Shown here: one piece after another, positions 29,177 through 39,639 of the stretch
Position numbering within the stretch: position 1 is the first letter of the stretch
Layout of the letters: every line of letters begins with the position of its first letter
DNA from: Nitrosomonas nitrosa
GTDB taxonomy: Bacteria; Pseudomonadota; Gammaproteobacteria; Burkholderiales; Nitrosomonadaceae
Assembly: GCF_003051105.1 (NCBI RefSeq)
Contig: NZ_QAOO01000007.1
Span: forward strand, 62,001 to 126,000
DNA length: 64,000 nucleotides
Direction: 5' to 3'
Program-made: the position numbers and the translations under genes
Notes under the pieces: model-generated
Told to the model about the DNA's origin: nothing
What the model saw: the letters and a program-made list of their open reading frames with translations, nothing else
Databases searched by the model: none

Positions 29177-30754
29177 TTATTTAAGCACCGGAGGTGTTTC
29201 AAAGCTGTGATATGGCGCTGGTGAAGGTAATGCTGTCCACTCAAGTGTGGTAGCACCTTCCCATTGTTTATCAGCCGCTTTCTCACCACTGCGGATACAT
29301 TTAATGACGATATACAAGAACAATAATTGCGTTAACCCGAATCCAAATGCACCAATACTAGAAATCATATTGAAATCAGCAAATTGCAATGAATAATCAG
29401 GAATTCTACGCGGCATTCCAGCTAATCCGAGGAAATGCTGCACAAAGAATGCCATGTTAAAGAAGATCATTGACAACCAGAAATGGAGCTTGCCCAATTT
29501 CTCGTCATACATACGACCAGTCCATTTTGGTAACCAGTAGTAAACGGCACCAAAGATAGAGAACAATGCACCTGATACTAGAACGTAATGGAAGTGTGCA
29601 ATTACGTAATAGGTATCTTGGACTTGAATATCGATAGGTACGATTGCGCAAATCACACCACTAAAACCGCCAATTACGAACAGGAAGATAAATCCAATTG
29701 CAAATAACATTGGCGTTTCAAATGTCATCGACCCCCGCCACATGGTGGCTGTCCAGTTAAAAACTTTCACACCGGTTGGCACAGCAATTAACATAGTCGC
29801 ATACATGAAAAACAGCTGCCCTACTGTTGGCATGCCCACAGTAAACATGTGATGCGCCCAAACTACACATGAAAGAATCGCAATTGAAGCCGTGGCATAT
29901 ACCATCGATGAGTAGCCAAACAATGGTTTACGAGCAAATGTCGGGATGATTTCCGAAACAATACCGAATGCAGGCAAAATCATGATATAGACTTCAGGAT
30001 GACCAAAGAACCAGAAGATATGCTGAAACAATACCGGATCACCACCGCCTGCCGCGTTGAAAAAGCTCGTACCGAAATGCCGATCGGTCAGAAGCATCGT
30101 TACGACGCCCGCTAGTACAGGCATCGCCAGCACGAGCAAGTACGCTGTGATTAACCATGTCCAAACAAACAAAGGCATTTTCATCAATGTCATGCCTGGC
30201 GCACGCATGTTAAGAATCGTTGTAATGATGTTGATTGCACCCATAATTGAAGAAGCCCCCAATATATGAATAGCAAAAATCATCATATCTACACCTATTC
30301 CACCTTGAGTCGAAAGCGGAGGATAAAATGTCCAACCACCTGCTGCTGCACCACCTGGCACGAAAAATGACGATACCAATAGCAAGCCTGCTACCGGCAG
30401 CAACCAGAAGCTCCAGTTGTTCATACGGGCAAAAGCCATATCTGGCGCCCCAACCATCAAAGGTACCTGCCAGTTAGCCAACCCTACAAATGCTGGCATA
30501 ATGGCACCAAACACCATGATCAGCCCGTGAAGCGTAGTGAATGAATTGAATAACTCTGGTTCCAAAATCTGGATGCCTGGCATAAACAATTCTGCGCGAA
30601 TTCCCATCGCGAGAAAACCACCCACCAAAAACATGGAAAAACTGAACCATAGATACATTGTGCCTATATCTTTGTGATTGGTTGCGGCTACCCAGCGCAT
30701 TATCCCAGTGGGATGATGATCATGATGACCGTGCACATCTTGAACTACTGCCAT
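29177..30754 (-). CDS. ctaD: Cytochrome c oxidase subunit I
   Basis: Catalytic subunit of the haem-copper oxidase with haem a, haem a3 and CuB. The 525 residues have 12 predicted helices. [17 protein letters not shown] contains the CuB His and the cross-linked Tyr; [11 protein letters not shown] holds the haem ligands; the start [14 protein letters not shown] is typical. AGGAG precedes the ATG. It lies between ctaC and the assembly genes. Confidence 0.98.
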   Translation of the reverse strand: MAVVQDVHGHHDHHPTGIMRWVAATNHKDIGTMYLWFSFSMFLVGGFLAMGIRAELFMPGIQILEPELFNSFTTLHGLIMVFGAIMPAFVGLANWQVPLMVGAPDMAFARMNNWSFWLLPVAGLLLVSSFFVPGGAAAGGWTFYPPLSTQGGIGVDMMIFAIHILGASSIMGAINIITTILNMRAPGMTLMKMPLFVWTWLITAYLLVLAMPVLAGVVTMLLTDRHFGTSFFNAAGGGDPVLFQHIFWFFGHPEVYIMILPAFGIVSEIIPTFARKPLFGYSSMVYATASIAILSCVVWAHHMFTVGMPTVGQLFFMYATMLIAVPTGVKVFNWTATMWRGSMTFETPMLFAIGFIFLFVIGGFSGVICAIVPIDIQVQDTYYVIAHFHYVLVSGALFSIFGAVYYWLPKWTGRMYDEKLGKLHFWLSMIFFNMAFFVQHFLGLAGMPRRIPDYSLQFADFNMISSIGAFGFGLTQLLFLYIVIKCIRSGEKAADKQWEGATTLEWTALPSPAPYHSFETPPVLK

Positions 30755-30818
30755 GATTATTTCTCCTTAATACTTACTTCATTATTTTTTTGAATTTACG
30801 ACTCTCGAAATCAGAATT

Positions 30819-31640
30819 TCAATTCTCTACTGCAGCCGTGGTTACAACACCCGCAGTAGCCTTTTTCTTTTCAGCAACCCATTCTGCATATTTGTCTTGC
30901 TCCATAACCTCAACTACTATCGGCATATACCCATGATCTTTACCACACAACTCTGCACAATTGCCACGATATATGCCAGGCTTCTCCGCAGTAAACCATG
31001 CGTCACGGATAAACCCAGGAATCGCATCCTGCTTGACCCCGAAAGCTGGCACCCACCATGCATGGATTACATCGTTAGCCGTGGTGATTATTCGAATTTT
31101 CTTACCGACAGGTACAACTAAATTATTATCTACTTCCAGTAAGTAATTCTCACCCTTGGGTTCTTTGTTCCGCATTTGAGCCGGTGGAGTAGATAATTTA
31201 CTATAGAAACTAATCCCCTCCCCCTCACCCTGGAGATAATCATAACCCCATAACCACTGATAACCTGTCGCCTTGATGGTGATATCAGGTTCAGAAGTAT
31301 CTTTCATTGCAATCACTGTTTTGGTAGCTGGCCATGCCATTGCAATCAAGATCAAAACCGGGATTGTCGTCCAGATAATCTCTACAGCTGTGCTGTGATG
31401 AAAATTTGCCGCTTTATATCCCAATGATTTCCGATGTTTCAGAATCGAATAAAACATCACTCCGAAAACAGCTATAAAAATTGCCAAACAAATCCATAGC
31501 AACATAATATGCTGATCATAGATATCCCTAGCAATAACAGACTGCGGCTCCTGAAAATTATATTTACTGGAAAACGCCATGCCTGAGTAAAAAGCAAGAG
31601 TGATTGACCCTACTAGGGCCGCTACTGATTTACTGCTCAT
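30819..31640 (-). CDS. ctaC: Cytochrome c oxidase subunit II
   Basis: Accepts electrons from cytochrome c through the CuA centre. The 273-residue protein has a signal peptide, two helices (near 40-60 and 83-103) and a cupredoxin domain with HAWWVPAFGVKQDA and the CuA ligands in CAELCGKDHGYM. There is no fused cytochrome c domain. I chose the ATG at 31640; GGGGGGA lies 5 nt before it and an upstream GTG would translate through that site. First gene of the operon. Confidence 0.97.
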   Translation of the reverse strand: MSSKSVAALVGSITLAFYSGMAFSSKYNFQEPQSVIARDIYDQHIMLLWICLAIFIAVFGVMFYSILKHRKSLGYKAANFHHSTAVEIIWTTIPVLILIAMAWPATKTVIAMKDTSEPDITIKATGYQWLWGYDYLQGEGEGISFYSKLSTPPAQMRNKEPKGENYLLEVDNNLVVPVGKKIRIITTANDVIHAWWVPAFGVKQDAIPGFIRDAWFTAEKPGIYRGNCAELCGKDHGYMPIVVEVMEQDKYAEWVAEKKKATAGVVTTAAVEN

Positions 31641-32132
31641 ATTTCCCCCCACATTAATTACTAACCTTATCTAATTTCGTGTACTAAAAAATACGACCAT
31701 ATGATTTGTAAATAAGCAGCATTCACCACGAATTTACAAACCGCTCCAAAATCTATAATTTCTATTCTTTTCTTGATAGCTTTTGGCATTACTTAACTGC
31801 CAATATTACTGGCAGGAATTCTAGCATGTCAGATTTGCTCTAACAAGGGAAAATCATGATTTTTATAGAAAAATTCCCCTATTTTGAATGTGGTATTTTT
31901 CAAATTTAGCGATCACTCGATAAAAAAATATTCAATTTACGAGGTTAGCTGATGAATTTTTTTACCTATTTTTTGTTAAGAAACTGACGATGAAATGAAG
32001 ATAAAAAAGTAATCTCAGAGATCGATCAAATTGCAGCGCAGAATCTCATATGATAAAAAATTTGATTAGCTTGTGCACGTGGATCGACTATCAAACAAAG
32101 CACGATGCCGCAACCATGCAACCCTATTTGCT
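31641..32132. other. Long AT-rich upstream region of the oxidase operon
   Basis: About 490 bp between the ctaC start and the end of the hypothetical gene. It must contain the oxidase promoter. The only structure I see is the palindrome listed separately; no gene is supported. Confidence 0.5.
31797..31815. promoter_or_regulatory. Palindrome upstream of ctaC
   Basis: CTGCCA, 7 nt, TGGCAG: a dyad about 157 bp before the ctaC start, in otherwise unstructured AT-rich sequence. It could be an operator or the end of the upstream transcript. The regulator is unknown. Confidence 0.25.
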
Positions 32133-32648
32133 CTACTTTTCGATGGTCGATGTTCTTTTTTGCAAAAACTCAGGTAAATACTCTCCAACACCCTTATATT
32201 CTGGCCTAATTTGGCTATAGCCTCTAATTTCAGGAAGAATTTCATTTTCATTTGTTCGGAAACTTTTCTGGGTTTGCTGTTGGGCAAAGGCTGGAATACC
32301 TCCAAACACAGGCTGCCCAGCTGACTGATTACGCTGCTGCCGCTGCGCTCTTTGTTGACGCCGCACCAATGACTGGTATTGATGAAAAACAATACAATTC
32401 GCAAAAGGGTAGCAAGGACTATAAAACCCGTGGCCGAGATAGGGGAATGTATGAAAAATGGCGGCATCGCCAGCTCCATATACGCCCAGCCTAACATCAC
32501 CGACCATTCGACCATCAACATACAAATTACTGGAAACTGACTTACCCGCATAAAAGGAAGCGCTCACCGCAAGGAGACATGACACGATGATTAGCTGCCT
32601 GGCTTGATAGCTTGCTAAAGGAATACCATTTTCGCTACAGTTAACCAT
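32133..32648 (-). CDS. Hypothetical exported or membrane-anchored protein
   Basis: A 171-residue frame with a good AGGAGGGG ribosome site. The N terminus holds one hydrophobic segment (about 18-35), possibly a signal anchor. A Gly/Tyr-rich part with two Cys (SPCYPFANC near 77-85) follows, then a Gln/Arg-rich stretch (about 90-125) and a charged tail. No family recognised. Two further open frames overlap it out of phase. Unusual composition and flanking repeat A leave some doubt. Confidence 0.5.
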   Translation of the reverse strand: MVNCSENGIPLASYQARQLIIVSCLLAVSASFYAGKSVSSNLYVDGRMVGDVRLGVYGAGDAAIFHTFPYLGHGFYSPCYPFANCIVFHQYQSLVRRQQRAQRQQRNQSAGQPVFGGIPAFAQQQTQKSFRTNENEILPEIRGYSQIRPEYKGVGEYLPEFLQKRTSTIEK

Positions 32649-32693
32649 TTCCCGGCCCCTCCTGTATTCTCGATCGCCAGTTTCTTGTGGGAG

Positions 32694-32826
32694 CCTCTAA
32701 AAACCCCTATATCGTCACAATACGGCATTGATCAATAAATAATTCTTTACCTATCAATCTTAGGCCACGACAACGTTCTTTTGTTCTCAGCTCACCTTGC
32801 GTAAGGCACTGAACTTTTTGCCCCCC
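32694..32826. repeat. Dispersed repeat, copy A
   Basis: A non-coding element of about 133 bp shared with copies B and C. It begins CCTCTAAAAACC, includes TCGTCACAATAC, TTTACCTATCAATCT and CTCACCTTGCGTAAGG, and ends in GAACTTTTTG. It lies between the hypothetical gene and valS. It is the most divergent of the three copies. Confidence 0.75.
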
Positions 32827-32890
32827 TTAATTTCTGTTGCCGTTACCCAAAAACCCAAACCTAGAAAATGGATAACGCATCCCTAGCAGG

Positions 32891-35650
32891 TTAGTCTAAT
32901 CTTTTCAATTGCTCCAATAGTTTTGTCATCGTTTCATTGAATCCCGCCAATCTCTTTTTTTCCTGATCAACAACCTTTTCTGGTGCACGTTGTACAAAAT
33001 CCGGATTATCAAGCTTTACCTTTGCTTTATTAATCTCGATTTCGATACGAAGAATTTCCTTATTAAGCCGTTCTCGCTCAGCCGTCACATCAATTGTAAT
33101 TTTAAGCATCAACCGAAATCCACCTACTACCGAAACCGGCGCATCGGTTAACGGCAATCCATTCGTCATAATTTCAACACTGGATAACTTAGCTAATGCC
33201 GCTAAGTAGGCCACGTGATCTGCCAACAAAGCATTATCGCCTTCAATAAGCAAAGGGACTCTGTCGGCCGGGGACAGCTTCATCTCTCCTCGCAAAGCAC
33301 GACAAGCATTGACCATTTCTTTGAGCAGCACAATCCGATCGTTGGCTACTTTGTCGATACGTGCAGGATCAGCCCGGGGATAAGGCTGGCGCATGATACT
33401 TCCACCTTGTTTACCCGCCAGGGGTGCAATTTTCTGCCATAGTTCTTCCGTAATAAAAGGTATTACCGGATGCGCTAGCCGGAGCGCAGTCTCCAGAACA
33501 CGCACCAAGGTACGGCGTGTCGTCCGCTGCACAATGTCGTCACCTGTACTTAATTGCACCTTAGCAAATTCCAGATACCAATCACAGTACTCATCCCAAA
33601 CAAACTCATAGATCTCGCGAGCAGCCATATCAAAACGATAGCCGCTAAAAGCTTGTGCCAAACCCTGCTCAGCTTGCTGCAAACGACCGATAATCCATTT
33701 ATCGGCATGCGTCAATGTTATAGGCATCGACGCATCCAAACCGGTATCTTTTCCATCACAATTCATGAGCACAAAGCGGCTCGCATTCCATAACTTATTA
33801 CAGAAATTCCGGTAACCCTCGCATCGCTGTAAATCGAATTTTATATCCCGGCCATACGATGCTAAGCTTGCGAAAGTAAAACGCAACGCATCAGCACCAA
33901 ATGCCGGTATCCCCTGTGGAAATTGTTGCCGTGTATTTTTCTCGATAGGTTCAGCCTGTTTTGGATTCATCAGACCTGTCGTACGCTTTTTAATCAATTT
34001 CGGCAGCTGAATACCATCGATCAAGTCGAGCGGATCGAGCACATTTCCCTTCGATTTACTCATCTTCTGACCTTCCGAATCACGAATCAACCCGGTCACA
34101 TAAACTTCCCGGAAAGGCACTTTACCGGTAAAGTGCAACGACATCATGACCATACGCGCGACCCAAAAGAAAATAATATCAAAACCCGTTACCAGCACCG
34201 AAGTAGGCAGAAAAGTTTTGAGTTCGGTCGTCTGTTGGGGCCACCCCAAAGTAGAAAAGGGCCATAAAGCAGATGAAAACCAGGTGTCGAGCACATCTTC
34301 ATCTTGTTTGAGATTCTTTTTGCCAGAAAGCTGCCGCGCTTCCTCAAGATTGTGCGCAACCGTCACATTACCATCCTCGTCATACCATGCTGGAATACGG
34401 TGTCCCCACCACAATTGACGAGATATGCACCAGTCCTGAATATTTTCTAACCATTGGTTATATACATGCGTCCAGTTTTCTGGTGTGAAACGTACTTCGC
34501 CATTTGCCACTGCGGCCAACCCACGTTTTGCCATACCTTCCATCGCGACATACCACTGGTCGGTCAGCATTGGCTCTATAATGGCCTGGGTACGGTCTCC
34601 CCGAGGTACCATCAGTTTATGTGGACGAGTTTCGAGCAGCAAGCCTTGCGCCTTTAAATCAATCAAAATCTTCCTACGAGCATCAAGACGATCTAACCCC
34701 TGATACTCGGCTGGCGCTAATTCATTAATTTTCCCATCAAGGGTAAAAATATTGAGTGGGATCAACTTATGACGCAACCCAACTTGGTAATCATTAAAAT
34801 CGTGCGCAGGCGTGATTTTCACGCAACCTGTGCCGAACGCAGGATCAACATAGTCATCCGCAATGATGGGAATGGTGCGCTCACTCAGAGGCAGTCGCAG
34901 GTGCCGTCCGATCAAGTGCCGATAACGCTCGTCCTCAGGATGAACGGCAACCGCCATATCACCCAGCATCGTTTCTGGTCGCGTCGTTGCAACGACCAAT
35001 CCCGCTTCACGCGATGCGGTATTTGAATCTTCTTCTAAGGGATACTGGATTAACCAGAGAGAACCGGTTTCTTCCGTGGAAACGACTTCCAAGTCGGAAA
35101 CTGCAGTTTGCAGCACAGGATCCCAGTTGACTAGCCGTTTCCCGCGATAAATCAGCCCTTCCCTATATAGTCGCACAAACACTTCCGTTACAGCACGGGA
35201 CAGTCCTTCATCCATGGTAAATCGTTCGCGTGACCAGTCACAGGACGTGCCCATTCGACGCATCTGACGCGTAATGGTTGAACCCGAGGCTTCCTTCCAC
35301 TGCCAAACGCGTTTAAGAAACGCATCGCGCCCGAGTGCACGCCGATCGAGATTCTCCTGATCCAACTGGCGTTCGACAACAATTTGCGTCGCAATACCTG
35401 CATGATCGGTACCTGGCTGCCATAATGTGTTATCCCCCAACATGCGGTGATAGCGTATCAGTGCATCCATCAACGTATGCTGAAAGGCATGCCCCATGTG
35501 TAAAGTGCCCGTAACATTGGGCGGAGGCAACATAATGCAATAGGGGGTTGCACCTTCTTGATTGGTCGGTCTGAAATAGCCTGCTGACTCCCACTCAGAG
35601 TACCAGCGCGCTTCGATTAACTTAGGGTCAAAACTTTTAGCAAGCTCCAT
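32891..35650 (-). CDS. valS: Valyl-tRNA synthetase
   Basis: Class I aminoacyl-tRNA synthetase of 919 residues. Landmarks are [15 protein letters not shown] (HIGH region, near 42-56), the editing domain with [22 protein letters not shown] (near 535), and a C-terminal coiled-coil tRNA-binding arm (about 850-919). Part of the conserved pepA-holC-valS order, here with a small extra gene between holC and valS. Confidence 0.98.
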   Translation of the reverse strand: MELAKSFDPKLIEARWYSEWESAGYFRPTNQEGATPYCIMLPPPNVTGTLHMGHAFQHTLMDALIRYHRMLGDNTLWQPGTDHAGIATQIVVERQLDQENLDRRALGRDAFLKRVWQWKEASGSTITRQMRRMGTSCDWSRERFTMDEGLSRAVTEVFVRLYREGLIYRGKRLVNWDPVLQTAVSDLEVVSTEETGSLWLIQYPLEEDSNTASREAGLVVATTRPETMLGDMAVAVHPEDERYRHLIGRHLRLPLSERTIPIIADDYVDPAFGTGCVKITPAHDFNDYQVGLRHKLIPLNIFTLDGKINELAPAEYQGLDRLDARRKILIDLKAQGLLLETRPHKLMVPRGDRTQAIIEPMLTDQWYVAMEGMAKRGLAAVANGEVRFTPENWTHVYNQWLENIQDWCISRQLWWGHRIPAWYDEDGNVTVAHNLEEARQLSGKKNLKQDEDVLDTWFSSALWPFSTLGWPQQTTELKTFLPTSVLVTGFDIIFFWVARMVMMSLHFTGKVPFREVYVTGLIRDSEGQKMSKSKGNVLDPLDLIDGIQLPKLIKKRTTGLMNPKQAEPIEKNTRQQFPQGIPAFGADALRFTFASLASYGRDIKFDLQRCEGYRNFCNKLWNASRFVLMNCDGKDTGLDASMPITLTHADKWIIGRLQQAEQGLAQAFSGYRFDMAAREIYEFVWDEYCDWYLEFAKVQLSTGDDIVQRTTRRTLVRVLETALRLAHPVIPFITEELWQKIAPLAGKQGGSIMRQPYPRADPARIDKVANDRIVLLKEMVNACRALRGEMKLSPADRVPLLIEGDNALLADHVAYLAALAKLSSVEIMTNGLPLTDAPVSVVGGFRLMLKITIDVTAERERLNKEILRIEIEINKAKVKLDNPDFVQRAPEKVVDQEKKRLAGFNETMTKLLEQLKRLD

Positions 35651-35731
35651 GGAAATAACCGTTAATTTAACAACAATAGTAAACTTGTCATTATATCGGA
35701 GGGATGTGCAGCCGAGTGATAAACCCTGCAG

Positions 35732-36109
35732 TTAAAGATTTTTAGGCAACCGGTGTGATAATGCCCGGAGCAGCGCCAATCGATCCGCGGGGCTGAGATT
35801 GATTCGAGTTTCCCTCAGCGCAGCATCGAACGCATAGCAAAGCAAGAGAGAAATATCCGCCTCTTCCGGCCAATCTCGCGAAAGCAGCGAGCATCGTTCA
35901 GTTAATTTTGGAATGACTCGAGCTCCCGAAGCCGTTGTATTGCCTGAATGAGCTTCTTCGACTTGGACAGGATCCCGAAAAGGAGATATGGTTTCTTTGG
36001 GATGAATCACCGCGGAAGATTCCCGTCGATACTTCAGTAGCACTGCATCGATTTTATTCAGCAAGACTTCTTCATCTAAATCGGAAGGCATCTCAGAATG
36101 ATCGGTCAT
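35732..36109 (-). CDS. Hypothetical protein between holC and valS
   Basis: A 125-residue soluble, acidic protein without a recognised domain. The N-terminal third contains a short helix (DLDEEVLLNKIDAVLLKYRR) and the C-terminal half looks helical (LLLCYAFDAALRETRINLSP). The ATG at 36109 is preferred over a GTG at 36145. It has no signal or membrane segment. Position suggests co-transcription with holC and valS. Confidence 0.65.
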   Translation of the reverse strand: MTDHSEMPSDLDEEVLLNKIDAVLLKYRRESSAVIHPKETISPFRDPVQVEEAHSGNTTASGARVIPKLTERCSLLSRDWPEEADISLLLCYAFDAALRETRINLSPADRLALLRALSHRLPKNL

Positions 36110-36197
36110 AAATAGATAAATAAGATAAGGAGAAAGTATAGGCACCCGCTACTTAGATCGGTGATAAACCACGAAGCCGCATCTGAAGCAATAGGGT

Positions 36198-36638
36198 TCA
36201 TTCTTGATTACGATCGAGCCGATGATGATGCACGCTGAGCCCCTGTTCTTGATAGAACCGATACCGTGCGCGAGCAGCTTCTCTATCCTCAGGCTCAATA
36301 CCCACAATTTCGATCACTCGCTGGAACTGTTTATAGTGAGGCGGTATATCGTTGTGCAGATTAAGCATTATTTCATAATGCCTAATCCATTCACTTTCAT
36401 CGCTACGCTCACTTAAGATAACGGGCGTTTTACTCGCCGCGCTATCCTCGATCCTACAATGGGGCACAAAGCTGATTGGTGAGAATGTCCAAAGTAGTTT
36501 ATCAAACTGCCTCAACAAGTTTGCATCCGGTATATAAATGATCATACTCGTCGCGTGTTGAACCGCTTTAGCACTTAATCGGCATGCAACCAACCATTTA
36601 TCAGTGGCACCTGAATAAAAATCGACCTTCGTTACCAT
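36198..36638 (-). CDS. holC: DNA polymerase III chi subunit
   Basis: Clamp-loader accessory that binds SSB. The start TKVDFYSGATDKW, the Walker-like IIYIPDANLLRQFDKLLWTF and SFVPHC are typical of chi. From the ATG at 36638 the protein is 146 residues, like its relatives. The frame stays open to 36743, but the extra 35 residues have no family counterpart. It follows pepA, as usual in betaproteobacteria. Confidence 0.87.
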   Translation of the reverse strand: MVTKVDFYSGATDKWLVACRLSAKAVQHATSMIIYIPDANLLRQFDKLLWTFSPISFVPHCRIEDSAASKTPVILSERSDESEWIRHYEIMLNLHNDIPPHYKQFQRVIEIVGIEPEDREAARARYRFYQEQGLSVHHHRLDRNQE

Positions 36639-36753
36639 AACATCACAAAAGCAATCCTCACGAACCAACCGAACCATCACACGCCGCAGCAGACCATATC
36701 TATCTATTATATTTATTTGAATAATGCGCCCATTCTCTGCCATTCATCATGTA

Positions 36754-38244
36754 CTAAGCTTTTGCTCTCGAAATCAGGAACTGCGTCAACAGCGGGACCG
36801 GCCGGCCCGTCGAACCCTTTTCATTACCCGATTTCCAGGCCGTTCCCGCGATATCCAGATGCGCCCAAGCATACTTCTCTGTGAAACGTGACAAAAAACA
36901 AGCTGCCGTGATAGTCCCTGCCCACCGTCCACCGATATTCGCCATATCCGCAAAGTTACTTTTTAACAGATCCTGATAATCATCCCATAAGGGTAACTGC
37001 CAGACGCGATCCGAAACCGTATTGGAAGCCTCTATCAATTCTTGGGCTAACTGCCCATTATTACTCATCAATCCGGAAGCGACATGACCCAGCGCGATGA
37101 CGCAAGCACCGGTTAGCGTGGCAATATCGATTACCACATCAGGTTTATAACGTTCGGCATAGGTCAGCGCATCACACAATATCAACCGCCCCTCAGCATC
37201 CGTATTTAGAATTTCGATGGTTTGCCCCGACATGCTGGTGACCACATCTCCCGGCTTGGTCGCGTTACCTCCAGGCATATTTTCAGTAGCAGGTATGATG
37301 CCAACAAGATTGAGCGGGAGCTTCATTTCCGCTACCGCAGTCAATGTTCCTAACACGCTTGCCGCGCCACACATATCGAACTTCATCTCATCCATTTCTG
37401 CAGCAGGTTTCAATGAAACGCCCCCGGTATCGAATGTCACCCCCTTTCCTACCAGCACTATTGGATTTTCCATCTTTGGGAGACCACGATATTCCAGCAC
37501 GATCAGTTTAGCCGGTTGATGACTACCGCGGGCTACTGCCAGGAATGCACCCATTCCTAGCTTTTCCATGTCTTTAGCGCCTAAAACGGATACTTTTAAT
37601 TTATATGCTTTGGCCATATCGGTAGCCTGCTCAGCCAGATAGGTCGGCGTACAGATATTCGGCGCGAGATTGCCAAGGTCTTTAGCCATAGCCATGCCAT
37701 GAGCAATGGCAGTTCCCTGGTTGATCGCTTTTTCTCCAGCAGACAGTGATGCTGGGTCATTCACAACAATTGTGATTTTGTTTAAAGGCGGCGGCTCTTT
37801 TTCCGGTTTACTTTTTAGCCGATCGAAACGATAAACAGCGTCCGAAGCCAGAATCACCGCCTGGATGACTTTCCAATTAATATCCCGTTGTTTTAACGGA
37901 ACATCCGCCAGAAAAAAATTGGCATCACTCGCACGCGTTTGCAGCAACGCTTTAAGTGCCGCGGACACAGCCTGCCGATATGCCTTGTCGTTAAAATCTT
38001 TTTCTTTGCCCAAACCAACAAGTAATACGCGCTTGCTCGGTATATCAGGAATATGATGCAATAACAAGGTCGTGCCTACTTTGCCTTCCATATCACCCTG
38101 ACGCAAGATATCGCTGAGGTAACCTTTCGAAGCATCATCTATAATACGAGCCGGCTCGCTCAGTTTGCGCGATTCAAATACACCCACTATGCTACAAGCA
38201 CCACGCAACTTATCCGGGGCACCGATCTTGATTGCAAAATCCAC
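36754..38244 (-). CDS. pepA: Leucyl aminopeptidase (M17)
   Basis: Di-metal cytosolic aminopeptidase; in E. coli PepA is also a DNA-binding factor. The 496-residue protein has the M17 signature NTDAEGRL near 347-354, VGKGVTFDTGG and the metal ligands around DKFDMCGA-like KFDMCGAAS. In many proteobacteria pepA is divergent from lptF-lptG; here the divergent neighbour is serB. Confidence 0.97.
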   Translation of the reverse strand: MDFAIKIGAPDKLRGACSIVGVFESRKLSEPARIIDDASKGYLSDILRQGDMEGKVGTTLLLHHIPDIPSKRVLLVGLGKEKDFNDKAYRQAVSAALKALLQTRASDANFFLADVPLKQRDINWKVIQAVILASDAVYRFDRLKSKPEKEPPPLNKITIVVNDPASLSAGEKAINQGTAIAHGMAMAKDLGNLAPNICTPTYLAEQATDMAKAYKLKVSVLGAKDMEKLGMGAFLAVARGSHQPAKLIVLEYRGLPKMENPIVLVGKGVTFDTGGVSLKPAAEMDEMKFDMCGAASVLGTLTAVAEMKLPLNLVGIIPATENMPGGNATKPGDVVTSMSGQTIEILNTDAEGRLILCDALTYAERYKPDVVIDIATLTGACVIALGHVASGLMSNNGQLAQELIEASNTVSDRVWQLPLWDDYQDLLKSNFADMANIGGRWAGTITAACFLSRFTEKYAWAHLDIAGTAWKSGNEKGSTGRPVPLLTQFLISRAKA

Positions 38245-38379
38245 TTTTTACTCCTTGTTCATTTAACGACAATTAAATCTACATGGATTATCGCTGCTCT
38301 TCTTACATAAAGTCAAAGTAAGCGATACCGCAGAACTAGGTTAAAATCTCTTTCATATCAATTTACAGTTAAATTTCTC

Positions 38380-39210
38380 ATGAATCTCATTATTCAAGGG
38401 TTAAATATCGAAAATAGCGATCTCAGAGCACTCGCCAAACTTGCTCACGCAAGCCATATCGAACGCGTTACCGGTCAAGCATTTCGCCTTGTCAATGCTG
38501 CCCCCCACCATGATATTCCCAACTACTGCCAAGAAGCACAACTCGATTTCGCTTTTGTTCCAGCCAGTATGAAACTCTCTGATTTCGGGTTGGTTGCCAT
38601 GGATATGGATTCGACGCTCATTGCCATCGAATCGATCGATGAAATCGCCGATATGGGCAAAATCAAACCACAAGTTGCAGAAATTACACAATGCACCATG
38701 CGAGGTGAAATCAATTTTGTTGAAAGTCTCATTCGCCGCACCGCCCTGCTGTCAGGACTACCACAAGAAGCATTGCAAACTGTTTATGATGAAAAAGTAA
38801 GATTGAATCCAGGCGCAGAAAAAATGCTTCAGCGCATGCAGCAGGCGGGAATCAAGACTATGGTAATCTCAGGAGGCTACACATTTTTCACCGACAAAAT
38901 TAAGACGAAGCTTGGCTTGGATTATGCTTTTGCCAATAAATTGGAAATCAGCGACGGCAAGTTAACCGGACAGGTTCTCGGTAAAATCATTGGCGCCGAA
39001 GGAAAAGCCGAGGTACTAGAACGGATTCGAAATGAGTTAGGTCTCAGAAAAGAACAAGTCATCGCGATCGGTGACGGCGCAAACGATCTTAGTATGCTGA
39101 TGTCTGCCGGTATCGGCATTGCCTATCATGCCAAACCTATCCTAAAAGAAAAATCAACTTATTCGATCGATTATGTAGGATTGGATGGTGTTGTTAATCT
39201 GTTTGAATAA
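38380..39210 (+). CDS. serB: Phosphoserine phosphatase
   Basis: Last step of serine synthesis. A HAD-family enzyme of 276 residues: motif I MDMDSTLIAIESIDE (near 76-90), SGGYTFFTD (motif II, Ser) and GDGANDLSML (motif IV). The N-terminal 70 residues form a short ACT-like region. Divergent from pepA, with 135 bp holding both promoters. Confidence 0.95.
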   Translation: MNLIIQGLNIENSDLRALAKLAHASHIERVTGQAFRLVNAAPHHDIPNYCQEAQLDFAFVPASMKLSDFGLVAMDMDSTLIAIESIDEIADMGKIKPQVAEITQCTMRGEINFVESLIRRTALLSGLPQEALQTVYDEKVRLNPGAEKMLQRMQQAGIKTMVISGGYTFFTDKIKTKLGLDYAFANKLEISDGKLTGQVLGKIIGAEGKAEVLERIRNELGLRKEQVIAIGDGANDLSMLMSAGIGIAYHAKPILKEKSTYSIDYVGLDGVVNLFE

Positions 39211-39639
39211 TTATACCCCACACTCAACGTGACACGTCTTTTGTGGCTTGGCATAGGCACAATGTTCGCTTAGGCAAAATTACTTGCAGCAGCCTATATT
39301 ACGCACGATCTGCCAGGTGTTTGAACCAATGCTTTTTCAACTTTTAGGAAATACGGATAGCCTAATATTGGTTTTTAAAGAATGAACATAAAAAAGTTTA
39401 CCGTAAGTATCACCCGGAATAGTATCTGGAGTATTTTATTATTGTTTCCCTTCACTGCAGGTTGATGGTCAGGGCCGATGCTGTCCGCATTGAGCTTTAA
39501 TAACGGCATCTAATTGATTGATTGGCATGGCAGCAGCCGGCACAAGCGTCATCTTCTACACAGGCTGCTGGCATCGCAACGGTTACGCATAAACATATAG
39601 ATATCGGTTTTATGCGGTTTTGATTCGATTCGATTCGCT
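39211..39639. other. Intergenic region with a probable gene remnant
   Basis: About 430 bp between serB and the cysM stop. At 39382-39465 an ATG opens 27 codons that look like a signal peptide (basic MNIKKF start, hydrophobic WSILLLFPFTAG) and then stop. Three tandem GATTC units lie at 39621-39636. No complete gene or RNA is visible. Confidence 0.4.

Noticed and set aside
32066..32551. 161-residue open frame overlapping the hypothetical gene at 32133-32648
   Set aside because: Out of phase with a frame that has a strong ribosome site and a signal-anchor-like start; this one has neither.
39621..39636. Three tandem GATTC units as a regulatory repeat
   Set aside because: Too short to distinguish from chance; lies just after the cysM stop with no other feature.
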